64,000 nt of DNA, from positions 256,473 to 320,472 of the forward strand of contig JACKDN010000009.1 in NCBI GenBank assembly GCA_020633465.1, written 5' to 3'. This stretch comes from Myxococcales bacterium (GTDB lineage: Bacteria; Myxococcota_A; Bradymonadia; UBA7976; UBA1532). Of the stretch, positions 9,184 to 16,868 are shown in pieces. The notes under the pieces were generated by a model. It worked only from the letters and a program-made list of their open reading frames with translations, was not told the DNA's origin and ran no database searches. Within the stretch, counting starts at the first letter, position 1. Each line of letters begins with the position of its first letter. The position numbers were made by a program, and so were the translations under genes.

Positions 9184-9941
9184 TGCGCGCCGCGACCCAG
9201 GTGGCGCCGCCGGCGCCCAGCAAGGCCGTCCTGGCGCTGGCCGAGCGCGCGGTGCGCGACTTCGCGCTCATCGAGCCGGGCGATCGGGTGGCCGTGGGCA
9301 TCTCGGGCGGCAAGGACTCGCTGCTGCTGGCCATGGTGCTGCGGGCGCTCGAGCGACGCGGCGATCTGGACTTCACCTGGCGGGCGATCCACCTCGACCA
9401 GCACCAACCGGGCTTCGCGCGCGCCCAGTTCGACGCCGTGTGCGCCGCGCTCGAGCTCGACGTCGAGGTCATCCGCGAGGACACGTGGAGCATCGTCGAG
9501 CCGCAGCTCGCGCCGGGGCAGATTCCTTGCGCGCTCTGCGGTCGGCTGCGGCGGGGCGTGCTGAACCGCTGGTGCGCCGAGCACGGCTTCACCAAGCTGG
9601 CGCTGGGCCACCACCTCGACGACGCCGTCGAGACCTTCTTCCTCAACCTGCTGTACCAGCGGCGACTGGAGCCCCTGAAGCCGGCGACGCCGGCCAGCGA
9701 GCACCCGGTCACCACCATCCGGCCGCTGATCCTGGTCGAGGAGCGCCGCGTGAAGGCGTGGGTCGAGCAGCACGCCATCGCGCCGGTGCCGTGTCCGGTC
9801 TGCGACACGTTCCCGGCGTCGCGGCGCCGCGACCTGAAGCAGCTGATCGACGGTTTCGCGGCGCTGAACGCCGACGTCCACGCGTCCGTGCGCGAGGCCC
9901 TCTACGGCCGGGGCGAGCCGGGACTGACGGTGCTCGGGTGA
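9183..9941 (+). CDS. ttcA: tRNA 2-thiocytidine(32) synthetase TtcA
   Basis: TtcA uses ATP and an iron-sulfur cluster to thiolate cytidine 32 of some tRNAs. The 252-residue product has the PP-loop SGGKDS at residues 41-46 after an ALIEPGDRVAVGI segment. It also has a CALC motif (Cys116 and Cys119, within IPCALCGRLRRG) and a second CPVC motif (Cys204 and Cys207). LALGHHLDDAVETFFLN is the usual TtcA/TilS-family core. The ATG overlaps the preceding TGA, and the gene ends in a GTGA overlap with the next small gene, so three genes may share one transcript. Length and motifs fit TtcA rather than TilS. Its link to the upstream surface lipoprotein looks positional only. Confidence 0.93.
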   Translation: MRAATQVAPPAPSKAVLALAERAVRDFALIEPGDRVAVGISGGKDSLLLAMVLRALERRGDLDFTWRAIHLDQHQPGFARAQFDAVCAALELDVEVIREDTWSIVEPQLAPGQIPCALCGRLRRGVLNRWCAEHGFTKLALGHHLDDAVETFFLNLLYQRRLEPLKPATPASEHPVTTIRPLILVEERRVKAWVEQHAIAPVPCPVCDTFPASRRRDLKQLIDGFAALNADVHASVREALYGRGEPGLTVLG

Positions 9942-10225
9942 GCGACGACCTTTACACCGAGCTGCGCCGCGAGGTACAGCACGCCGAGTGGCGCTGGGTG
10001 CGCCCGCACCACGAGGCGGGGCGCCTGGTCTTCGTGCGGGGACTGGACGTGGTCGCGGTGGGCGTCGCGCTGGCCACCGACGACAGCGCGTCCGTCGGCG
10101 CCTGGTTGGCCGATGGCCGACTGCGGCGCGGCGAGGACGTCGACGTCTCGGCCTGGACCGACGACGACCGCCTCGTGTTCCTGATCGTCCAGCCCTTCGT
10201 CGTGGCCCTCCTGCCCGACGCCTGA
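9938..10225 (+). CDS. DUF2288-like small protein
   Basis: A 95-residue soluble protein of unknown function. The pattern AEWRWVRPHHEAGRLVFV, followed by LDVVAVGVALATDD, a WL residue pair and a final hydrophobic IVQPFVVALL, resembles the DUF2288 family by eye. The start is GTG at 9938-9940, inside the ttcA stop (GTGA), which implies translational coupling. ATG-based calling would miss it. The overlap suggests a role alongside TtcA in tRNA modification or in a shared expression programme, but that is inference from position only. No catalytic motif is evident. Confidence 0.8.
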   Translation: MSDDLYTELRREVQHAEWRWVRPHHEAGRLVFVRGLDVVAVGVALATDDSASVGAWLADGRLRRGEDVDVSAWTDDDRLVFLIVQPFVVALLPDA

Positions 10226-10370
10226 CCCCATCACGCCGATTCCGTCCCGACCCTCTCGCCGGACGGCTGCGCATGTCGTAGAAGGCGATTCCAATCCGAA
10301 TGTGACTCTCGGGCGGCCGCGCGGTCGAACGGGCCGAACGACGTCCAGACCATGGTGGGAGGGGAAGACC

Positions 10371-11831
<1,461 letters not shown>

Positions 11832-11855
11832 CTGCGCCCGGCGCAGGGGTCGGCC

Positions 11856-12539
11856 ATGCTGCGCTGCATGGCCGATCCCCTCCTCGACTTCGTCGTGTCC
11901 CGCCTGCAGGCCCAAGCCGACCCCGAGCGGGCGCCGGCGATGGCCGCCTACATGAAGACCGACATGCCCTTCTTCGGTGTCGCGGCGACGCCGCGCCGCA
12001 AGGTGGGCCGTGCGGCGGTGCGGGCCTTCGCGCCGGCGGACCGCGCCGACTACGAAGCGAAGGTCGCGTGCTTGTGGGGCCACACGCACCGCGAGACCAA
12101 GTACGTCGCCGTCCAGTTCGCCGCGCAGAAGCGCTTTGTCGACGCGGCCAGCCTGCCGCTGTACCGGCGGCTGGTGGTCGAGGGCGCGTGGTGGGACTTC
12201 GTGGACGAGATCGCGGCCCACCTCGTCGGCGGCGCGCTGGCCGAGGCGCCGGACGTGGTGTTCCCGGTGCTCGACCGCTGGATCGAGGACGACGTCATGT
12301 GGTTGCGGCGGACGGCGATCCTGGCGCAGCTGAGGATGGGCGAGCGCACGGACGCGGCGCGCCTGTTCCGGTACTGCCGCGCGCGCATGCACGAGACCGA
12401 GTTCTTCGTGCGCAAGGCGATCGGCTGGGCGCTTCGCCAGTACGCCTCCGTCGACCCCGAGGCGGTGCGGGCCTTCGTGGAGGCCGAGAAGGGCAGCCTC
12501 AGCGGCCTGAGCTACCGCGAGGCCACCAAGCACCTCTGA
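11856..12539 (+). CDS. AlkD-like DNA alkylation repair protein
   Basis: A 227-residue HEAT-like-repeat DNA glycosylase of the AlkD/AlkC superfamily, which excises cationic alkylpurines such as 7-methylguanine. Family signatures are visible: KTDMPFFGVAAT near the start, an acidic WWDFVDEIA segment in the middle (probable catalytic Asp region), and the C-terminal FFVRKAIGWALRQYA motif. The start at 11856 is taken because AGGGG lies 6 bases upstream; an internal ATG at 11868 is the alternative. It stands alone, convergent with the FAD oxidase, and is one of two alkylation-repair genes in the window with ogt at 16392. Confidence 0.9.
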   Translation: MLRCMADPLLDFVVSRLQAQADPERAPAMAAYMKTDMPFFGVAATPRRKVGRAAVRAFAPADRADYEAKVACLWGHTHRETKYVAVQFAAQKRFVDAASLPLYRRLVVEGAWWDFVDEIAAHLVGGALAEAPDVVFPVLDRWIEDDVMWLRRTAILAQLRMGERTDAARLFRYCRARMHETEFFVRKAIGWALRQYASVDPEAVRAFVEAEKGSLSGLSYREATKHL

Positions 12540-12551
12540 TCCATCCCCGGG

Positions 12552-13715
12552 TCAGCCGCCGAAGCGGCGGGCGCTGACCCACGGCGGCTGCTCGCCGTGC
12601 AGGATCAGGTCGGCCAGCAGCTGACCGGCCTTGAAGCCCCAGCCGATGCCGTGACCGGTGTAGCCGCCCAGCAGGTACAGCGAGGTGCGGCCGGGCAGCG
12701 CGCCGATGATGGGCAGGCTGTCGGCGCTGAAGCCCATGGTGCCCGACCACCGGTACTCGATCGGCGTGGCGGCCAGCGCGGGGAAGTGGTGGCGCAGGAA
12801 GTCCTCGAGCGCGCGTTGGATGTCGGGGTGGACGACGTCGGCGGTGCCCACCTCGGTGTCCTTGGCCAACTGCCGGAACCCCCCGATGAGCACGCGGCCG
12901 TCGGCGAGCTGACGGAAGTAGTCGAGCACGAAGTTGGCGTAGCAGGGGGCGGCGAGGAAGGGGGCGACCGGGGCGGTCACCATGATCTGGCCGCGCGTCG
13001 GGTAGATCTTGTCGGCGAACCAGGGGTGCAGGTCGGCCGAGTAGCCGTTCGTGGCCAGCACCAGGGCGCCCGCGTGGAAGGTTCGGCGGTGCGTGTGCAC
13101 CGTGACGCCGTCCTGCGTCTCGGCGACGCGGTGCACCTCGTGGTGCGTGAAGACGCGCGCGCCGCTGCGCTCGAGGATGCCCCGCACCAGCTTGACCGGG
13201 TGCACCTCGCCGTCGTCGAGGTACAGGGCGCCGCCCGGGAAGTGGCGCGCGCCCAGGTGCCGGGCCACGTGGGCCTCGTCCACCATCTCGACGCGCACGC
13301 CGTGCCCCACCAACTGCTCGGCGGTCTGGGCCAGCTCGGTCAGCTCGTGGTCGCCACCGGCCAGCGAGTAGGTGCCGCGCCGTCGGAAGTCGCAGGCCAG
13401 CCCGTCGCCCACGAGGTGGTGCTCGATTAGATCGAGGTTGTCCTGCGACAGCCGCCAGAGACCCAGCGCCATGGCCTCGCCGTGCGTGCGCACCTGGCGG
13501 CTGAAGTGCTCGACCGACCCGCAGGTGACGAAGCCCGCGTTGCGGCCGCTGGCGCCCGCGCAGACGTCGCCGCGATCGACGACCACGACGTCGAGGCCGC
13601 TGTCCTTCAGCCACCAGGCCACCGACGCGCCGCTGATGCCCGCGCCGACGACGACGACGTCGGCGTTCACGGGCGTGTGCTCGGGGCTCTGATCCTGCCA
13701 GTAGGGGACGGTCAT
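12552..13715 (-). CDS. FAD-dependent amine/amino-acid oxidase (DAO family)
   Basis: A 387-residue flavoprotein of the D-amino-acid oxidase fold. The dinucleotide-binding motif VVVGAGISGASVAWWL begins near residue 20. GASGRNAGFVTCGS follows near 55, and a C-terminal GGYTGHGIGWGFKAG segment completes FAD binding. The N-terminal YWQDQSPE and overall plan resemble gamma-glutamylputrescine oxidase (PuuB) and related secondary-amine oxidases. The substrate is unresolved. No signal peptide is present, so it is cytoplasmic. It lies downstream of the P450 gene on the same strand with a 75-base gap, so co-transcription is possible but unproven. Confidence 0.87.
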   Translation of the reverse strand: MTVPYWQDQSPEHTPVNADVVVVGAGISGASVAWWLKDSGLDVVVVDRGDVCAGASGRNAGFVTCGSVEHFSRQVRTHGEAMALGLWRLSQDNLDLIEHHLVGDGLACDFRRRGTYSLAGGDHELTELAQTAEQLVGHGVRVEMVDEAHVARHLGARHFPGGALYLDDGEVHPVKLVRGILERSGARVFTHHEVHRVAETQDGVTVHTHRRTFHAGALVLATNGYSADLHPWFADKIYPTRGQIMVTAPVAPFLAAPCYANFVLDYFRQLADGRVLIGGFRQLAKDTEVGTADVVHPDIQRALEDFLRHHFPALAATPIEYRWSGTMGFSADSLPIIGALPGRTSLYLLGGYTGHGIGWGFKAGQLLADLILHGEQPPWVSARRFGG

Positions 13716-13790
13716 CGGGGCCTCGCGCCGGGTGTTTGCGACGCCCAGAAGTAGCCCGCCCGGGGGGCCGCGTAAACCGGGACGACGCGA

Positions 13791-15179
13791 TCAGTCCGCC
13801 GCGCGCGGGCGCAGGGTCATCCTCAGGCCATCGACCGGGCGCAGGGTGATCTGCGGGGCGAGGGCGGGCGCGGCGCCGGGCACGGGATCCAGCGTGTACC
13901 GCTGCAGCAGGGTCGCCAGCACGAGCACCATCTCGAGCTCGGCGAAGCGGTCGCCGATGCACTGGCGCTGGCCCCGGCTGAACGGGAAGTAGGCGAAGCG
14001 ACCGGGCGCGGGGCGGTCGGGGCCGAAGCGATCGGGATCGAAGGCCTCGGGGTTGGTCCACAGCCGGGGGCTGCGGTGCACGGCCCACTGGCTCATCAGC
14101 ACCATGGTGCCCTTCTTCACCCGGTAGCCGCCGAGCACGTCGTCGGCCTCGGCCATGCGCTCGACGATCCACACGGGGGGGTACAAACGCAGCGCCTCCT
14201 GGACCACCTGCCGCGTGTAGGGCAGCGCGCGGTGGTCGTCGGGCGTCGGCGCGCGATCACCCAGCACGGCGTCGAGCTCGGCCTGCAGCCGGCGACGAAT
14301 CGCCGGGTGCAGTCCCAGCAGATGGAGGGACCAGGTGAGGCCGTTGGCCGTCGTCTCGTGGCCGGCCAACAACATCGTCAGCGTCTCGTCGCGCAGCTGC
14401 TGATCGCTCATGCCCTCGCCCGTCTCGGGATCACGCGCGGCCATCAGCAGGCCCAGCAGATCGTCGTGATCGCCGCCCTCGGCGCGGCGGGCGCCGATCA
14501 GATCGTCGGTGACGCGCCGCAGGGTGCGGGCCGATCGCCAGAAGCGCAGGTTGCCCAGCGAGGGCCAGTACTGGGGGGCCGGCAGCGGGGCCATGATCAG
14601 CCGGTCGATCTCGGCCATGCCCACCTTCAGGGCGTCGCCGATGGCCGCCGCCTCGCCGGTGACGTCGGTGCTGAAGAGGGTCTCGCCGGCGATGCGCAGG
14701 GCCAGGTGGTTCATCTCGGCGTGGACGTCGATCGTCTCTCCGCGGGTGGCCGGGCCCGCCCAGGCGCGGGTCAGATCGACCGACGCGGTCACCATCCGCT
14801 CGCCCAGCGCGGCGATGCGCTTGCGAAGGAACGCGGGCTGGGCGATACGGCGCTGGCGCAGCCAGTGCTCGCCCTGGCTGGTCACCAGACCGTCGCCCAG
14901 CAGCAGCTGGATGAGGCGGTAGCTGCGGGTCGACTTGCCGTAGGCCGACGCGTTGCCGACCAGCACCCGCTCGATGGCGGCCGGATCGGTGAGGGACAAG
15001 GTCTCGACGGGGCCGAAGCGCAGGCGCGCGATCGGCCCGGCCTCGGCGCTGGCGCGCACCAGCAAGCCGAGAGGGTCGCGCCCCATCTCGGCGGCGTGGC
15101 CCCAGACGAAGGTGCCGCCCGAGACGAGGGGGGCGCGGTCGAGGTTCGGGGCGATCGAGGTGTCGACGTGAACGGACAT
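13791..15179 (-). CDS. Cytochrome P450
   Basis: A 462-residue heme monooxygenase. The oxygen-activating I-helix motif AGHETT is at residues 272-277, the K-helix EALR at 328-331, a DPDRF meander motif at 381-385, and the heme-binding FSRGQRQCIG with the ligand Cys at 407. The class is soluble and CYP102/CYP4-like rather than short actinobacterial. No membrane anchor is seen and no ferredoxin partner is adjacent. It is divergently transcribed from a TetR regulator, with two palindromic boxes in the 85-base gap, strongly suggesting substrate-induced derepression. The natural substrate is unknown; fatty acids or xenobiotics are typical for this branch. Confidence 0.95.
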   Translation of the reverse strand: MSVHVDTSIAPNLDRAPLVSGGTFVWGHAAEMGRDPLGLLVRASAEAGPIARLRFGPVETLSLTDPAAIERVLVGNASAYGKSTRSYRLIQLLLGDGLVTSQGEHWLRQRRIAQPAFLRKRIAALGERMVTASVDLTRAWAGPATRGETIDVHAEMNHLALRIAGETLFSTDVTGEAAAIGDALKVGMAEIDRLIMAPLPAPQYWPSLGNLRFWRSARTLRRVTDDLIGARRAEGGDHDDLLGLLMAARDPETGEGMSDQQLRDETLTMLLAGHETTANGLTWSLHLLGLHPAIRRRLQAELDAVLGDRAPTPDDHRALPYTRQVVQEALRLYPPVWIVERMAEADDVLGGYRVKKGTMVLMSQWAVHRSPRLWTNPEAFDPDRFGPDRPAPGRFAYFPFSRGQRQCIGDRFAELEMVLVLATLLQRYTLDPVPGAAPALAPQITLRPVDGLRMTLRPRAAD

Positions 15180-15195
15180 GAGCTCTCCTGGAAAT

Positions 15196-15236
15196 CCGAG
15201 CGATGACTCAGGTATATTGCCGAGCGATCGCTCAGG
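15196..15236. promoter_or_regulatory. Double operator between P450 and TetR genes
   Basis: Two 17-base boxes, CCGAGCGATGACTCAGG (15196-15212) and CCGAGCGATCGCTCAGG (15220-15236), differ at only two positions and are 24 bases apart start to start. The second contains the perfect 12-base palindrome GAGCGATCGCTC; the first is a degenerate copy. TATATT, a -10-like hexamer, lies in the 7-base spacer. Position and symmetry fit a TetR-family repressor controlling both divergent genes. Confidence 0.75.
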
Positions 15237-15264
15237 TTTCTACTCGCTTTCCACCGGAGCGCCC

Positions 15265-15876
15265 ATGAGCCCCCCACAGCCCCGCCGCAAGCCCACTCAA
15301 GCCCGCGCCCGCGCCACCGTGGACGCCATCCTCGAGGCCGCCGCTCAGGTTCTGGTCGATCGCGGCTTCGACGGCGCCAGCACCAACCGCATCGCCGAGG
15401 TGGCCGGCGTCAGCGTCGGCACGCTGTATCAGTACTTTCCCAACAAGGACGCCGTCTTCGTCGCCCTGATCGAGCGACACTGCGACGAGCAGATCGCGCT
15501 CTTGCAGGCCATGGTGGGCGACATGGTGGCCGCCCCCTTGCCGACCGCCGTGCGCACCTACGTCGCCGCGCTGATCGCCACGCACGACCGCGATCGCGCG
15601 GTGCACGACGCCATCTTCCGGCAGGCGATGCACCTGGGGTTGCCCTCGCTGCAGCGCATCCACGACGGGACGCGCGCCATCGTCCGGGCCTACCTCGAGG
15701 TGCACCGCGAGGGCATCTTGCCCGAGGACCTCGATCTCGCCGCCTTCCTGCTGGTGAGCATGGTCGAGGGCATGATCGACACGGCCTTCTTCGTCACCGC
15801 GCCGCCGAACCGCGAGGCCCTCGCCGACGAGGTCAGCCGCGTGGTGCTGCGCTACCTGCTGGGGCACGCGGACTGA
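15265..15876 (+). CDS. TetR/AcrR-family transcriptional regulator
   Basis: A 203-residue repressor with a canonical N-terminal helix-turn-helix (about residues 15-60: ILEAAAQVLVDRGFDGAS, then IAEVAGVSVGTLYQYFPNKDAV). The C-terminal ligand-binding domain is helical, with DLDLAAFLLVSMVEGMID near the end. The longer frame from 15178 crosses the operator; the ATG at 15265 starts the typical Pro/Arg-rich leader. The gene is divergent from the P450 gene, and two palindromic boxes in the gap are its likely binding sites, giving autoregulation plus P450 control. The inducer is unknown. Confidence 0.93.
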   Translation: MSPPQPRRKPTQARARATVDAILEAAAQVLVDRGFDGASTNRIAEVAGVSVGTLYQYFPNKDAVFVALIERHCDEQIALLQAMVGDMVAAPLPTAVRTYVAALIATHDRDRAVHDAIFRQAMHLGLPSLQRIHDGTRAIVRAYLEVHREGILPEDLDLAAFLLVSMVEGMIDTAFFVTAPPNREALADEVSRVVLRYLLGHAD

Positions 15877-15885
15877 GCAGCGGCG

Positions 15886-15914
15886 TTGACCGTGCCCGCG
15901 GCGCGGTCTATGCC
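15886..15914 (+). promoter_or_regulatory. Candidate promoter for the unknown gene at 15946
   Basis: TTGACC (15886-15891, five of six to consensus) and TATGCC (15909-15914) are separated by exactly 17 bases. Transcription would start about 25 bases before the ATG, leaving the AGGAGA ribosome site in the leader. Confidence 0.45.
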
Positions 15915-15945
15915 TGGGGCCGGGCCAGGCAGATCAGGAGACCCC

Positions 15946-16368
15946 ATGAAGAGCCTACGGCGGCGCGTGACCGAGCTGCGGACGATGTTGCAGGCGGCCG
16001 ATGACTTCTCCCCGGTGTTGAACGCCTTCTTCGACCTGGTCGAAGACGAGGGGTTCATGGGCATGGGTCGTCGCGTGCGCGATCCGAAGCTCGAGGGCAT
16101 CGTGGCGCGGGCCGGCACCCAGATGGTGACGGCCGCGGGCGCGGTGCCGGTCGAGGTGATGATCATCCGGGTCTCCGAGCTCGGCATCACCCACGGCATG
16201 CTGAACGTCGGCGGCCACCCCGGCGGCTTCTTCTACTTCGCGTCGCTGGATCAGGGGCTGGCCAGCGTCACGCTCGCGGGCGGCACCACCGCCATGGCCC
16301 GCTTCACGGTGAAGGCGCTCGACAGCGACACGCCGGTGCTCGTCGCGGGCAACGACACCGTGCACTGA
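15946..16368 (+). CDS. Hypothetical protein, 140 residues
   Basis: I do not recognise a family. The product is soluble-looking, without a signal peptide. It has a charged N-terminal helix (MKSLRRRVTELRTMLQ) and a helical FSPVLNAFFDLVEDEGF segment, then alternating hydrophobic strands (VEVMIIRV, GGFFYFASLDQGLASVTL) suggesting a small alpha/beta fold. The ATG at 15946 follows AGGAGACCCC, a good ribosome site, so the longer frame from 15886 is rejected. A good TTGACC/TATGCC promoter precedes it, so it is probably monocistronic and constitutive. Similar small proteins may occur as orphan genes in myxobacteria, but this could not be checked. Confidence 0.75.
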   Translation: MKSLRRRVTELRTMLQAADDFSPVLNAFFDLVEDEGFMGMGRRVRDPKLEGIVARAGTQMVTAAGAVPVEVMIIRVSELGITHGMLNVGGHPGGFFYFASLDQGLASVTLAGGTTAMARFTVKALDSDTPVLVAGNDTVH

Positions 16369-16391
16369 TCCCGGGCGTGGATGGAGCCCGA

Positions 16392-16868
16392 TCAGCCGAT
16401 GCGCGTGCCGGCCAGGCGTCCCTCGTGGTCGAGCAGCCAGCGCTTGATGGCCACGCCGCCGGCGTAGCCGGTGAGGTGGCCGTTGGCGCCGACCACGCGA
16501 TGACACGGCACGACGACGGCCCAGGGGTTCTGCCCGTTGGCGGCGCCGACGGCGCGGGTCGCGGTGGGGCGGCCCAGCGCCTCGGCCAGCGCGGCGTAGG
16601 TGGTCGTGTGTCCGAAGGGCACGGTCTGCAGCGACGCCCAGACCAGGCGCTGGAAGTCGGTGCCCCGCGGCGCGAGGCGCAGGTCGAAGGCGCGGCGCGC
16701 GCCGGCGAAGTAGTCGCGCAGCTGCTCGGCCGCCGGCGCGAGCGCGGCCGGCGGCTGGCCGAGGTCCGGCGCAGCGTCGGGCGCGAACGTGATGGCGGTG
16801 ACGCCGTCGGCGTCGCCCTCGATCCGCAGGGGCCCCGCGGGCGTCTCGATCACCCAACGCACGCTCAC
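16392..16868 (-). CDS. ogt: Methylated-DNA--protein-cysteine methyltransferase (Ogt/AGT)
   Basis: A suicide DNA repair protein that removes alkyl groups from O6-alkylguanine onto its own cysteine. The 158-residue product has the active-site motif PCHRV at residues 121-125 (acceptor Cys122), the arginine-finger helix region TRAVGAANGQNP at 104-115, and the DFQRLVWASLQTVPFGHTTTY segment typical of the family. Only the C-terminal alkyltransferase domain and a short N-domain are present; there is no Ada regulatory part. The chosen start is GTG at 16868-16866, overlapping the TGA of the upstream lipoprotein (GTGA); a second GTG at 16862 is the alternative. Coupling to a surface lipoprotein gene is odd and may be only positional. 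Confidence 0.92.
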   Translation of the reverse strand: MSVRWVIETPAGPLRIEGDADGVTAITFAPDAAPDLGQPPAALAPAAEQLRDYFAGARRAFDLRLAPRGTDFQRLVWASLQTVPFGHTTTYAALAEALGRPTATRAVGAANGQNPWAVVVPCHRVVGANGHLTGYAGGVAIKRWLLDHEGRLAGTRIG

